From: Perognathus longimembris pacificus
Lineage: Eukaryota; Chordata; Mammalia; Rodentia; Heteromyidae
Assembly (NCBI RefSeq): GCF_023159225.1
Contig: NC_063161.1
Coordinates: forward strand, 125,092,958-125,156,957
DNA: 64,000 nucleotides
Direction: 5' to 3'
In this document: positions 1 to 11,430 of the stretch, piece after piece
How the letters are laid out: every line of letters begins with the position of its first letter
Position numbering within the stretch: position 1 is the stretch's first letter
Made by a program: the position numbers and the translations under genes
Notes under the pieces: model-generated
Seen by the model: the letters and a program-made list of their open reading frames with translations, nothing else
What the model was told of the DNA's origin: nothing
Databases searched by the model: none

Positions 1-225
1 AACATATAGAATAAAATCTGTTCTAGAATTCTATATTGTATGAATGTATTTACTATTGTTTAATCTTTCCTCTGTTTTGTTTTTATCTACCTTAGCTTTA
101 TCTCAATATAATGCAAGGATTGATAAGATTTTAAATTGGGTGTTTATGTTTCTTATCCTCTGAAAAGTGTATGTAATGTATTTAGAACGTGAGCATCCGT
201 TAACATTTTTCCTTTGTGTTTTCAG

Positions 226-286
226 CTTACAAATTTGGAGAGAAAGTGGCAACACCATGAGCAAAATAATTTTGTTATGAAAGAAT
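226..286 (+). CDS. IFT74: IFT74 penultimate coding exon
   Basis: A polypyrimidine tract and AG at 224-225 precede an open exon that ends at a GT donor (287-288). It reads [20 protein letters not shown] plus one base of the next codon, which I recognise as the near-C-terminal coiled-coil region of intraflagellar transport protein 74. IFT74 pairs with IFT81 in the IFT-B complex, which carries tubulin and other cargo from the base to the tip of cilia. The split codon (T|TC, Phe) is completed by the exon at 1913, so frame and splice phase agree. Upstream exons lie outside the window. No frameshift or stop is seen, so this is the functional gene and not a processed copy. Confidence 0.93.
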
Positions 287-433
287 GTATCCTTTAAAAT
301 GTTGCAAATGACTAACTTTTTCTAGGAATTTAGCAATTCCAGTACAATTCATTTTAACACATACTTATCTAATATATTCAAAACACTGAGTAATACGTCA
401 GAACATAATAAATAATTTATTTTCTACTCTACA

Positions 434-550
434 ATAGTTGTGTGCATGTATATATATGTGTGCATGAGAATATATGAATACATGTATATATGTAGTTGCA
501 TATGCATGTGTGTATATGTGTGTGCATATGTGTGTGCATGTGTATTTGCT

Positions 551-577
<27 letters not shown>
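434..577. repeat. (TG)n/(TA)n microsatellite
   Basis: Alternating purine-pyrimidine run with a pure (TG)n core at about 550-578, in the IFT74 intron. Confidence 0.9.
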
Positions 578-582
<5 letters not shown>

Positions 583-714
583 GCCCAGAGTAACTGCCAA
601 TTTAGAGACTAGCCACAAAAGGAGTACAGTCATAATACAGCCTAGTGTGTTTAAGTATAAAAGTTTTGAAATCAGGAGATTTAATTTTATGTATTAACTT
701 TGTTCTTTTTAATA

Positions 715-800
715 GCCTTATATAGTTGTAAAAAGCATTTCAATTCAACATGTGGGTTTATGAGTACAATGCATCTTGATCAATGTCATCCTTTCCATTG
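715..800 (-). repeat. old L1 3'-end fragment
   Basis: Shares a block (TTTATGAGTACAATGCATCT...) with 32455-32540 and, more loosely, 33870-33940 and 57955-58070. It aligns in outline with the 3' UTR ends of the younger L1 copies here, so it is probably an older L1 3' UTR on the minus strand. Confidence 0.45.
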
Positions 801-863
801 ACATGAGATTTAATTTTAAATGTTGAGTCTTACAAGTTGTAGAGTTGGCACAGTTTATATAAC

Positions 864-1059
864 CTTTTTTTTTAATCAGTCCTGGGGGTTGAACTCAGGG
901 CCTGGACTCTATCCCTGAGCCTCTCTATGCTCCAGGTTAGGGCTCTATCACTTGAGCCACAGCACCACTTCTGAATTTTTATGTGGTACTGAGGAATTGA
1001 ACCCAGGGCTTCATGCATGCTAGGCAAGCACTCTACCACTAAGCCACATTCCCAGCCCT
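864..1059 (-). repeat. IDL-Geo SINE
   Basis: Minus-strand copy: T-tail, then the Geo unit (CAGTCCTGGGG...TTGAGCCACAGCACCACTTCTG), then the ID-like unit ending AAGCCACATTCCCAGCCC. Confidence 0.85.
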
Positions 1060-1912
1060 ATGTAAACTCTTTAAGCCTCAGTTTTATTACGTCTAGTGTT
1101 ATTATTTCCTTCTCATGGCATTATTGGGAGATTCTGGATATAGTAATGCGTACTAGTTTGTTGTGATGCTGTACCTTGTATATCTAGGCAGTGAAGGGAA
1201 ATAATCAGGTAGGACCATGAGAAGTTTGACTTGCAAGTTTTTAATCCATGTTTCACCCAAGGCGTTGCTAAAGTCTCATCTTCTTCTGTACCTTTCTTAG
1301 TGATTTTAGGAGATATCAGCACTTGAGGACATGTATTTATAACAAACATCTTCCTAGAATTTGTGTCCTGTTCCCTTTGACTTCTTCAGGGACTTTGTTC
1401 CTTCGAGAACCAGATCCTGACACAGTAGTAGCACAGGTCTCTCGGGTACTGGTGAACTTCTGTTCCGTGATGGCATGAAACCCAGCTTACGGTAGTATAA
1501 CTTAGTTTCAAGTGGAACTTGTGGCAATCACAGAATGTGTGATGTTCAGCACTCTAGTTGTAGGCAAGATAAAGCAGGTGGTTTTGAAACAGGGTAGACC
1601 ATAATGTTGCCTGAAATTTTCTTTGGTATTCTAGAGAACATGCTTCTTTCTGTGTATTTGATTGTGCTAAGTCCAGAATTAGGTTGACATGTCTAATATT
1701 AAATAGTAAACGATTCACAGGTAAACTTTTTTGAAATAAATTTTGCTTGACTTAACTAGGTTTCAGTTAATGCTTAGTCTTTTGAAACAGTATGTCATTC
1801 CTTAAAATTAATAATTTTTGTACTGTAAGAAAGAACACTAATATGATTTACCTCTTGTCTGATCCACAGATTATTTTTCTTGACAGTGTTCCTCCTTAAC
1901 TTGTGTAATTAG

Positions 1913-2215
1913 TCATAGCAACCAAGAGTCAAGAGAGTGATTACCAGCCAATTATTAAAAATGTGACCAAGCAGATTGCAGAGTATAATAAAACCATCAT
2001 GGAAGCTCTCCATGCTGCTAGCAGAAACTGAGTCTGAAAGAAACAGTGGTCTACAGAGATTTCTTACTAAGCTTGGTACAAGCTGGCTAAAAAGAAAATA
2101 ACTTATTCTTGAAGAGTTATCTCCAAAATTTCTGAATGCCATGATTTTGTGTCCTCTTTAAAGAAAGCTATATCTTAAATAACACAATAGTTTAATAAAA
2201 TGTTTGCATATAAAA
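1913..2215 (+). CDS. IFT74: IFT74 terminal exon: C-terminus, stop and 3' UTR
   Basis: The acceptor AG (1911-1912) follows a pyrimidine-rich tract. The exon codes for the last 39 residues, starting [14 protein letters not shown] and ending EALHAASRN, then TGA at 2029-2031. Length and sequence fit the end of mammalian IFT74, with a few conservative changes from the human tail as I remember it. IFT74 is a coiled-coil IFT-B subunit acting in cilia and flagella. The 3' UTR is short (about 185 bases); an AATAAA signal at 2194-2199 puts cleavage near 2215. Coding part is 1913-2031. The reading frame is intact. The next gene downstream on the same strand is TEK, about 36 kb away. Confidence 0.95.
2194..2199 (+). 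terminator. IFT74: IFT74 polyadenylation signal
   Basis: Canonical AATAAA about 165 bases after the IFT74 stop codon. A TG/T-rich stretch (about 2200-2230) follows, as expected for a downstream element. Confidence 0.8.
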
Positions 2216-2910
2216 ATGTGTCATCTCCTTTTCTGTGATGTTTATGTTTGTTCAGTAGGGAAAGAGGGAAAGAAATGGAAATTGACTATGAATATTCACA
2301 TAGCTTGTATGCCTGTCTGTGGCAGCAGGGGTAATTGTTTCCTGTGTCAACTCTTGGGTAGACAAGGGGAACATGATTCTATTTAGCACTCCTATCAACC
2401 TTGTCCATTTTTGCTCTGGAAAGAATAAGATAGATGGAAGATTTTTAGTACTGATTTGTACTCCTTAAGAGCCCTGTGTGTTCAAGCATATAAAGACCAT
2501 AAGTAAATATATACCACTTAGGTACTATCCCAAAGGTTTAGAAAAAAACCTTTTAATCTTCACATCCTAAGCCTGATAATAATTTCTCACTTATACATGT
2601 CAGGAAGACCGTGAGGTTTGAAAGCATTGCTGCATGCGTGGTGGTCTCATTTCTTTTGTGGTCTGTGCATCACTCTCATAGGAGAACCTGCAAACAGATT
2701 TACAAACGTTAGAACATTTAAAGAAAAGCCAGACTGGTGAGAACTGTAGACATCAGAGCTTAGGGGAGTCTGGGAGATATAAGTGCAGATGTATCCTCCC
2801 TGTGGGGCAGGAATGAGTCACCTTGGCCAGCATAAAGTATTCTCTAAAACCATCTTCCTTCTGTTCATATTTACTAACCTCCTCAGTATTTCTGAAACAC
2901 ATGTTTCTTT

Positions 2911-3663
2911 TTTTTTTTTTTAATGTTTTATGGTTGTTATAAAGGTGATATATGGAGGGGTTACAGTTACATTAGGCAGGTAAAGAGTGCATTTCTTTTT
3001 GGACAATGTCATCCCTTCCCTTACTCTCCCAATTTTCCCCTCCCATCCCCACTCATTAGTTGTATAGTTCATTTTCAACATAGTCTAGTCACTATCACTC
3101 CTGCATTTGTTTGCCCTTTGTCCTACCATTTCTGTGCCCCTCCATTACCCTCCCCAAACAGATAAATGAGCAAGACAAAAAAAGAAAACAAAAGCAACAA
3201 CAGAAAAATCTTGTTTCTATTTCCTGGACTTCATTTTGCTAAATATTATATATGCTTAGTGACACATATGCATTGCACCTTTATTTTCCTCCTCTAAAAG
3301 TATCCTCCTATGGTCTCCTTGTGTGTGAATGCCTATAGTGCTATATAATTTATCATGTCTCAGTGTATTTTAGATCTATGTGAATATGAGAGAAAACATG
3401 CATGGTTTGACTTACCTCACTTAACATGATTTGTTTTAGGTCCATCCTTTTTCCTAAAAATGACATTCTTTCTAATAGCTGTGCAAGTACCACATTTTCT
3501 GGATCCACTCATCTATTGTTTGACATTTCGGCTGTTTCCATGACTTGGTTACTGTGAATAGTACAGCAATGAACATGAATGTACAAATGTCTTTACAATA
3601 TCCTGGCTTGTGATCTGGATAGATGCCCAGGGGTGGTATGACTGGGTTGTAAGGAATATATTT
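2911..3663 (-). mobile_element. L1 3' part, older subfamily
   Basis: T-tail at 2911-2922, then a 3' UTR (ACAATGTCATCCCTTCC...) and the ORF2 3' region, with many stops. It continues at 3890-4050 after an inserted SINE. Confidence 0.75.
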
Positions 3664-3889
3664 ATTTTTTTGTCAGGTGTGGGGCTTGAATTCAGGCGCT
3701 GGTTGCTGGTAGCTGTCCCTGAGCCTCTATGTGCAAGGCTAATGCTCTACCACTTAAGCCACAATACCACATCTGTTTTGTGAGTGGTTAATTGGAGATA
3801 AGAGTCTCACAGGGCTTTGAACTGCAATCCTCAGTTCTCAGCCTCCTGAATAGTGAAGATTATAAGCATTAGACACCGGCTCCCAGCTC
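3664..3889 (-). repeat. B1-like/Geo composite SINE nested in L1
   Basis: Minus-strand Geo unit followed by a 7SL/B1-like unit (TCTCAGCCTCCTGAATAG...). It interrupts the L1 at 2911-4050. Confidence 0.8.
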
Positions 3890-4050
3890 TATGTTTAATT
3901 TTTTGACAAACTGCTGTCAGGAGTGGTTGTACCAGTTTATATTCCCAACAGCAGGGCTATAAGGATCCCTTTCCCCACATCCTCACTAACATTTGTTGTT
4001 GAAATTCACAATGCTAGCCAATCTATCTGGGGTAAGATGGAATCTCAGAA
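3890..4050 (-). mobile_element. L1 ORF2 remnant, continuation
   Basis: Resumes the minus-strand L1 (GTACCAGTTTATATTCCCAACAGC..., CCCCACATCC) after the SINE at 3664-3889. Confidence 0.7.
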
Positions 4051-4123
4051 TGAAATAAAGGATCCCAGGAAAATGAGCTTTTCTTGAGATACCATATACA
4101 TACCATAAAATTTATTTATACAT

Positions 4124-4378
4124 GTTTTTTTTTTATTTTTGTTTTGTTGTGCCAGTCCTGGAGTGGGTACTCAGGGACTGTGTGCTGTTCTTGAGCTTTT
4201 TCTGCTCAAGGACAGTGCTCTACCACTTGAGCCACAGCTCTACTTCTGGGTTTTTAGTAGTTAATTGGAAATAAGAGTGTCACAAACTTTCCAGCTTGAG
4301 TTGGGTTTGAATCATGATCCTCAGATCTCAGCCTTTTGAGTAGCTAGGATTATAGGCATAAGCCACCAGTACCCAGCT
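4124..4378 (-). repeat. B1-like/Geo composite SINE
   Basis: Minus strand; Geo arm (GCCAGTCCTGGAG...GAGCCACAGCTC) then AGTTAATTGGAAATAAGAGT linker and B1-like arm ending CCACCAGTACCCAGC. Confidence 0.85.
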
Positions 4379-4714
4379 AGTTTCTTCTATTTCGAAAATG
4401 TTCTTGACCTTTTTCTTCTGTATCCTTGAAGCTAATTATCAACTTTATGTTTATATGTGTATATATGTATATATCTATAAAACATGTATGTTTACTGTTA
4501 GGGTTTTCTTTTTCCTGCATGGTAGGATTTTGGATGATTTAATCTTCCCTTGACTTTTAAATATTTCAGAATTGTTTGTGATGTACATTAGACATGCAAT
4601 GAGTTTAAGTTTTATGTATCTACTTCTTACGGGGCCGGAACAGGTTGGACAGTGTATCCACCACTTGCAGGAAATCTGGCCAAGAAGAGGCTAGATGTTA
4701 GCGCTGTAATTTGC

Positions 4715-4900
4715 ATATAGTTTGATTGTCCTCCAGGACTTCATGTATTAAAACTTAGCCCCTATTATGAGGTCCTAGTAGAGTGGAAACTTAATTTGAC
4801 TATAGTTTGTGGATGGGGCTGGGGGTTGTTATGAAATTAGATTAAGGCCATGAGGAACTGCTATTATTGAATTCTAGTAGATTTACCTATTCCTCAGGGG
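4715..4900 (+). mobile_element. MaLR-type LTR fragment
   Basis: Resembles ERVL-MaLR LTRs (TTCATGTATTAAAACTTAGCC..., GATTAAGGCCATGAGG). Non-coding and truncated; followed by a (TG)n run at 4900-4938. Confidence 0.5.
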
Positions 4901-4938
4901 TTTGTGTGTGTGTGTGTGTGTGTGTGCGTGTGTGTATG
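4900..4938. repeat. (TG)n microsatellite
   Basis: Near-pure TG dinucleotide run. Confidence 0.9.
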
Positions 4939-5412
4939 TTTCTGTTTTGTTTCATAACAATAGGAAATTTGGCAGGAAAAAAAATCCTTGAGGGGAAAAA
5001 AAACACAAGGTTTCCAACTTCACCCTAACTTACTCATCTTATATATGATATTTGGGGAACATAACTGAGCAGAATTTCTTTAAACTAAAACATGGTTTAT
5101 CTGAGGAAAATTCTCACTAATGTCTCTTCCTTCCTTTCAGAGACTTTCAACAAATCCAGCAAGAATATTTTCTGCTGGGCAATGACTAGTGATGAATATC
5201 TACACAAACCATCTCTTTCTCAGTCAGTTGCATCACTTAGTGAGCTCAATTTATGTTAAAATAACACCTTGAAAATCCTGTGGGAAGAGACTGCAGACTG
5301 AACAAACATGCTGAGTGGTTTTAGTAATGAAAATCCACATGGGAAATCTAGCAAGTCTCTTTCCCATCTTTCTATCAATAAATAAATGAGATCTTTTATT
5401 TTTTTGTGTGTT

Positions 5413-5510
5413 TTTTTAAGACTGGGTCTTAGGTAGGCTCGGATTCATGATCTTACCTTTGCCTCCTGAGTGCTGGGATTACAAGTGTCTGCTACCATAT
5501 TTGGTTTCTT
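5413..5510 (-). repeat. B1-like SINE
   Basis: Minus-strand 7SL-derived monomer: GACTGGGTCTTA...GCCTCCTGAGTGCTGGGATTACAAG. Confidence 0.75.
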
Positions 5511-6040
5511 TTTAATTTTTATGAACCAAATTGACCTTATTACTACAATTAGAAATTTTATTGTGTTAATGAAGAGTATACTGGATATATTTTTATACCC
5601 CCACAGCATTTTTAAAGGCTTACTTTTTAAACCTTTTACTTCAAAATAAATACAATAAGCTTTGTAACACATACAAAAATTTTGGATTCTAATTTTGGAA
5701 GATCTTATATTTTGCTACATTTCTCTTTCATAATACATGGTAATGAATGATTGTCCTGCAAACCTTACTGTGTAAGAGGAATGGGGACAGCCTGAGAAAG
5801 AATAACTACATTTCTTCTGCTTGATCATTTTATTTATCTTCCTACCATGGAAGGAGACTGTCATATGAGGGAATAATACCCTTTGGAGTGTCTAATATAG
5901 AGCAAGTCTCAAGGAAACATGAGTCAGAAGTTGGGCTATAATTATCTGAGATTCAGACACACTAAACAGGACAAACATAAAGAAGAAAAGCTAGAATGAG
6001 GTTAGCCTCATTAATTCAAAGTAATTTTACTTAAAACTAA

Positions 6041-6278
6041 AGCCAGGTATAGGTAGCTCACAACTGTAACCCTAGCTACTCAAGAGGCTGAGATCTGAGG
6101 ATCACAGTTTGAAGCCAGCCCAGGAAGGAAAGTCTGTAAGATTCTTAGGCCCAATTAACTTCTGAAAAGCAGGAAGTAGAGCTGTGGTTCACATGGTAGG
6201 GTGCTAACCTTCAGCAAAAAAAAAAAGCTCAAGAACAGTGCACAGGCCCTGGCTTGAAGCCCATCTGTGTGACACACA

Positions 6279-6323
<45 letters not shown>
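6041..6323 (+). repeat. B1-like/Geo composite SINE with (CA)n tail
   Basis: B1-like arm (CTAGCTACTCAAGAGGCTGAG) plus Geo arm, ending in a pure (CA)n tract at 6275-6323. Confidence 0.85.
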
Positions 6324-6325
<2 letters not shown>

Positions 6326-7166
6326 TTGTGAAACTTGATATTCTTACCATGAAAATACCAGGGAAGAAGGACAGACTTCATCAGCTAAGTTTATATCTGG
6401 CAGAAAGTGAACCAGGAACCATTACCAAGCTACTTAAGATTAGAAGACAATAGTTGAGCTAACCACCCAAGCTGAAATATATCTCATTTTCTATGTTATC
6501 ATTTTCAACATTAACTCACTATGGCAGGAAGCCAAGCCTGACATGTAGATGAAAATATCTGATACAATCAGAATTCTTTTTTAAATCAAATAGGTAGTTG
6601 ATGTTTGAAAGCCTTTGTCTTTAGCTTCTTGTTAAAATGAACCTTCCCTGAACAAGCTGCAGTTGGGTAGGCTGTCTTCCTGATGCACAGCCTGAGTCCA
6701 AGTCATAGCTTCCCACCCCCACCAAGGACAAAGCAGAGACCTTGTGTCTCAGGATTAGGGGAAATGGTTAAGAAGGAGAGGAAAAGAAAACTGCTTTTCC
6801 AGCTTCTCCAACTTCCCATGTAGCCTACAGAGAAAAGCAAGCATCCCTTGGGAGGAAATAACAAAAGTGCCACAGTAGATAGATGGATTTAGGCTTCATC
6901 CTGGAGTGTGTTGGAGTTACTGCCTTTGTAATATAGAAGGCCAAATAATGATCTTCTCCTAGATGTCTCTTCTCTCATAGTTTTTAACCCTATAATCTCC
7001 ACTTTGCTCTTTTAAAAACCCATACCTTAAAAAAAAGCATACCTTAGGTATATTAGACATAATTTCGTTGTGATATACTACGTCTGTATACAGTATACTC
7101 AAACCATCCCCATCACCCCTTTTTGCCAGATCAGAAAAAAGTTCATGAGATCTCACCTTAACAATA

Positions 7167-7330
7167 GAACCTAGGGCCTTGGTGTGTTCCTATCATCCAC
7201 AAATAGGAAGATCATGGTCTGGGCCAGTCTTGGAAAAAGGGGGACCAGAGAACCTATGTAGCAAGGGCAAAGCTCTTGAATTCAAATCCCATATCTCTGT
7301 TCCCTCCTCTCCCCACCCCCAAAAATAAAT
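7167..7330 (+). repeat. degenerate B1/ID-like SINE
   Basis: Weak B1-like match (TAGGAAGATCATGGTCTGGGCCAG) followed by an ID-like part with A-rich tail. Confidence 0.4.
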
Positions 7331-7334
7331 TAAA

Positions 7335-7545
7335 CCTTGTCACATGGTGTCATGTGTTTGTAATCCTGGGGAGAAGGAAGATCATGAGTTCAAAGTCAGC
7401 TTGGGCTGCACAGTGAGATACTGTCTCAAAACCTCCAAGGGCTGGGCTGGGAATGGGATTTAGTGGTTGAGCACTTGCCTCACATGCACAAGGTGCCAAC
7501 TTTAAGCCTCAGTGCCACAAACACACCACATACACAAACACACAG
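7335..7545 (+). repeat. B1-ID composite SINE
   Basis: B1 part (TGTTTGTAATCCTGGGGAGAAGG...GTGAGATACTGTCTCAAAA) followed by an ID-like part (GGGCTGGGAATGGGATTTAG...). Confidence 0.75.
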
Positions 7546-7589
7546 TTAAGTTACTATAGGGTAGCAATTATATTCCTAAATACATTGCA

Positions 7590-8036
7590 CAAAGAGGTGA
7601 AAATATGTATTTAGAGACTTATTTGCAGCATTATTTGTAGCAATCAAAAGTGGACATAGCCCAATTGTTCAACTGATGAATGTATGAATATAATATGGAT
7701 ATACATACAGTGGAACATTATTCAGTCATAAAAAAGAGTAGAGTATTAATATTACAACATGATGAACCATGTAAACATGCTAAGTAGAAAATGATAGAGT
7801 TTCCTCTTATGTATTGTCTAAAATACTCACAATATTTAAATCCATAGAGTAAATTAGAGTGGTTCCCTATAGGGATGGGAAATGAGAGAGTTGAAGTGGT
7901 GATAATCAAAGGTATAACATTTATTTTTAAATGATGAAAATGTTCATTGCACAAATGTGAATATTTTAAGCTATTGTATACTTTAAGTGGGTGAAATTTG
8001 TGATAAGAGTCATATTTCAATTAAAAAATAACACTA
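7590..8036 (+). mobile_element. ancient L1 (L1M-type) 3' end
   Basis: Shows the classic ORF2 end (GGAACATTATTCAGTCATAAAAA) and old L1M 3' UTR ending in an A-rich tail, with many substitutions. Confidence 0.7.
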
Positions 8037-8212
8037 AAACAAATCTATGAAAGTAGTTAATATAGGAGATACTTTTAATAAGATTACTCATTACCATCTT
8101 CTTTTCACAAGGTAGTCAAGAACATTATAAGATGTTAATTACTGAAGAGGACTTTATTTTATTTTGGGGGGTCTGCGCGATTCCCCACAACCACCACCAC
8201 TTCACCTACTTG

Positions 8213-8230
8213 TTGTCTTACGAATTCTAT
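8213..8230. repeat. target-site duplication, left (L1 insertion 1)
   Basis: TTGTCTTACGAATTCTAT here and TTGTCTTACAAATTCTAT at 10777-10794: one mismatch in 18. These bound the twin-primed L1. Confidence 0.88.
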
Positions 8231-8831
8231 TTATTTATTTAAAGTTTTTATTATCAAACTGATGTACAGAGAGGTTACAGTTTCATACGTTAGGCATTGG
8301 ATACATTTCTTGTACTGTTTGTTACCTTGTCCCACATACCCCTCTCCCCCCTCCCCCTTACCCTTTCCCCCCATAAGGTGTTCAGTTCACTTACACCAAA
8401 CAGTTTTTCAAGTATTACTTTTGTAGTTGTTTCTCTTTTTTTACCCTGTGTCTCTCAATTTTGGTATTCCCTTTCAATTTCCTAGTTCTAATACCAGTAT
8501 ACATGGTTTCCAATATACTCAGATAAGATTACAGAGATAGTGTAGATACAATCACAGGAAGGTGATACAAGAACATCATCAATAGTAGAAGCTACAGATA
8601 CACATGGGACGTTGAAAGTAGTTACAACTGTGATATAACAATCATTTCCATAACATGGAGTTCATTTCACTTAGCATCATCTTATGTGATCATAAGGGTA
8701 TAGCTATTGGGCTCTTGTGATCCTCTGCTGTGACTTGCCTAAACCTGTGCTAATTATTCCCAATAAGGGCGACCATAGAGTCCATGTTTCTTTGGGTCTG
8801 GCTCACTTCACTTAGTATAATTTTTTCCAAG
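8231..8831 (-). mobile_element. L1 insertion 1, 3' segment (ORF2 end and 3' UTR)
   Basis: Reads on the minus strand from the last ORF2 codons (8831 down to about 8750) through a polypurine 3' UTR to a short AT-rich tail at 8231. It abuts, in opposite orientation, the segment that precedes it in the L1. Together with 8832-10776 it is a single insertion bounded by the duplication at 8213-8230/10777-10794. Confidence 0.88.
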
Positions 8832-10776
8832 CTAAAGAACCACATGGTTTTATCTCTGGATGTGGAAAAAGCATTTGATAAAATCCAGCACCCATTTATG
8901 CAAAAAGCCCTGGAAAAACTGGGATTCCAGGGAACATTCCTGAATATAAGCAAGGCAGTTTATGACAAACCAACAGCAAGCATAACTCTACATGGTGAAA
9001 AACTAAAGCCATTCCCTTTAAAATCAGGAACAAGGCAGGGATGTCCACTCTCTCCCCTGCTCTTCAACATAGTACTAGAATTCCTAGCCAGAGCAATCAG
9101 GCAAGAAGAAAATATAAAGGGGATCCAAGTAGGTAAGGATGAAGTTAAACTTTCTCTCTTCGCAGATGACATGATCCTATACCTAAAGAATCCCATAGAC
9201 TCTACCCCCAAGCTACTAGAGCTGATCCAAAACTTTGGCAAAGTTGCAGGATATAAAATAAACCTTCAAAAATCAACGGCCTTTCTCTATGCTAATGACC
9301 CGAAGACCGAGGCTGATATCAGGAAAGCAACTCCCTTTGCAATAGCCCCCCAAAACATAAAATACCTAGGAATAACCTTAACGAAAGACGTGAAAGACCT
9401 CTTTGAGGACAACTTTAAAACCTTGAAAAATGAAATTAAGTCAGAACTAAGGAAATGGAAAAACCTCCCATGCTCCTGGATTGGGAGGATTAATATAATC
9501 AAAATGGCAATATTGCCAAAGACTATCTACAAATTCAATGCAATACCCATTAATATCCCAACACCATTCTTTAATGAAATAGAGGAAGCAATCCAGAAAT
9601 TCATATGGAACAATAAAAGACCTAGAATAGCAAAAACACTCCTAAGCAGAAAGAACAGTGCTGGAGGAATTACAATACCCAACTTCAAGCTGTATTATAA
9701 AGCTATAGTAATAAAAACAGCTTGGTATTGGCACCGGAACAGGCCTGAAGACCAATGGAACAGAATTGAAGACCCGGGAATGAACCCACAGAACTACGCC
9801 TACTTAATCTTTGATAAAGGGGCTAAAATAATAGTTTGGAAGAAAGATAGCCTCTTTAACAAATTGTGCTGCAAAAACTGGCTCAACACATGCAACAAAC
9901 TAAAACTAGATCCTTATATATCACCCTGCACCAAAATCAATTCCAAATGGATTAAAGACCTCGAAATCAAAACAGGATGGAACTTCCTTAACAAAGACCC
10001 AGAAAGGCTACAAATCAAAGAAAGGTTGGACAAATGGGACTGCATCAAACTGCAGAGCTTCTGCACGGCAAAGGACATAGCTCGCAAGATAAACAGAAAG
10101 CCCACAGACTGGGAGAAGATCTTTACTGGCCATTCAATGGACAAAGGCCTCATACCTAAAATATATGCAGAACTAAAAAAATTACCTTCCTCCAAAACAA
10201 AACCGCAAAGAACCAATAGCCCCCTCATCAAGTGGGCTAAAGACTTACAAAGAGACTTCTCTGATGAGGAAATGAGAATGGCCAAGAGACATATGAAAAA
10301 GTGCTCTACATCACTGGCCATAAAAGAAATGCAAATCAAAACAACATTGAGATTCCAATTCACCCCAGTAAGAATGTCATATATCAAGAAAACTAACAAT
10401 AACAATTGTTGGAGGGGATGTGGCCAAAAGGGAACCCTACTTCATTGTTGGTGGGAATGTAAACTGGTTCAGCCACTCTGGCAAGCAGTATGGAGATTCC
10501 TCAGACGGCTAAATGTAGAACTCTCCTATGACCCAGCAACCCCACTTTTGGGTATCTATCCAAAAAACCACAAACAAAATCACAGTAAAGCCACCAGCAC
10601 AACAATGTTCATTGCAGCGCAATTTGTCATAGTGAGAATCTGGAACCAACCCAGATGTCCCTCCATAGACGAATGGATCAGGAAAATGTGGTACATATAC
10701 ACAATGGAATTTTATGCCTGTATCAGAAAGAATGACATTGCCCCATTTGTAAGGAAATGGAAGGACTTGGAAAAAA
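8832..10776 (+). mobile_element. L1 insertion 1, inverted 5' segment: partial ORF2p
   Basis: About 645 codons of L1 ORF2 with no stop. ORF2p is the endonuclease/reverse transcriptase that copies L1 RNA at a nicked target. The endonuclease and first part of the RT domain are missing. The RT active site is present as [12 protein letters not shown], preceded by [14 protein letters not shown]; the Cys-rich C-terminal motif [17 protein letters not shown] follows near the end. The frame is still open but has no L1 start or stop: it begins at an inversion junction and runs into flanking DNA at 10777. The intact frame implies a recent insertion. Relative to the copy at 22257-23819 it lacks about 57 bases, in frame, near 9975. 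This is an L1 fragment, not a host gene. Confidence 0.93.
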
Positions 10777-10794
10777 TTGTCTTACAAATTCTAT
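10777..10794. repeat. target-site duplication, right (L1 insertion 1)
   Basis: Matches 8213-8230 with one mismatch. The first two bases could also be L1 sequence. Confidence 0.88.
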
Positions 10795-11129
10795 AAGGAA
10801 AATAATATTATACTTCTGGATCTGAACAAGAAAACATCTTAGCCCCCAACATGCTTCATTTCTCCAAGTATTTTATTTAATCTTAAAAAAAAAAATCTCT
10901 GTGCTACTGAATAGAATGGTGATGGTTGAGAAATTTGGTGCTTTGGAGGGGAAGTGAAATAATTGATTCCAGGCTGTCATTTTACCTTAGTGTATGTTTC
11001 TTATAAAAGATTCTTTTAAGTAAGGTTTTCACAACCTTATGTATTTATATCAGGTTAGTTAATTTTCCTCATATGTTTAGTTTAAGTTTGATTCCAACGA
11101 CAATAAACTTTCCTGCCTTAAAAAGTTGA

Positions 11130-11345
11130 AAATGTTGGTGGCTCATGCCTGTTATCTTAGCTACAGAAAGCTGAGATCTGAGCATCAGGGTTCAAAGCCA
11201 GCCCAGGCAAGAACATTTGCTAGACTTATCTCCAATTAAGCACCAAAAAATCTGGAAGTGGAGCTGTGGCTCAAGTGGTAATGCACTAGCCTCAGCAAAA
11301 GAGCTCAAAGTCCCGAGTTAAAGCCTCAGGACAGGTACTTTACAC
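11130..11345 (+). repeat. B1-like/Geo composite SINE
   Basis: GGTGGCTCATGCCTGTTATC start, AGCTGTGGCTCAAGTGG in the Geo arm; followed by a (TA)n-rich run at 11355-11430. Confidence 0.85.
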
Positions 11346-11354
11346 CCCCTCCTA

Positions 11355-11430
11355 TAATATATACATATGCATACATACATATATACATATATAAACATAT
11401 ACATATACATATATATGTATATAGAGAGAG
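11355..11430. repeat. TA/CA-rich microsatellite
   Basis: Alternating ATACAT/TATATA run at the tail of the preceding SINE. Confidence 0.85.

Larger units (their letters stand above)
287..1912 (+). other. IFT74: IFT74 last intron
   Basis: A GT...AG intron (GT at 287-288, AG at 1911-1912) between the last two coding exons. It contains a TG/TA microsatellite (about 434-577), an old L1 3'-end fragment (about 715-800) and a minus-strand IDL-Geo SINE (864-1059). I see nothing gene-like in 1060-1900. Confidence 0.9.

Noticed and set aside
8784..8831. Apparent N-terminus of the long ORF2 frame ([13 protein letters not shown]...)
   Set aside because: This is antisense of the L1 3' segment; true ORF2 sequence starts after the inversion junction near 8832.
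9914..10405. 163-codon ORF antisense to L1 ORF2 (a similar one lies at 23235-23783)
   Set aside because: Shadow of the L1 coding strand; the same antisense frame recurs because the L1 sequence recurs.
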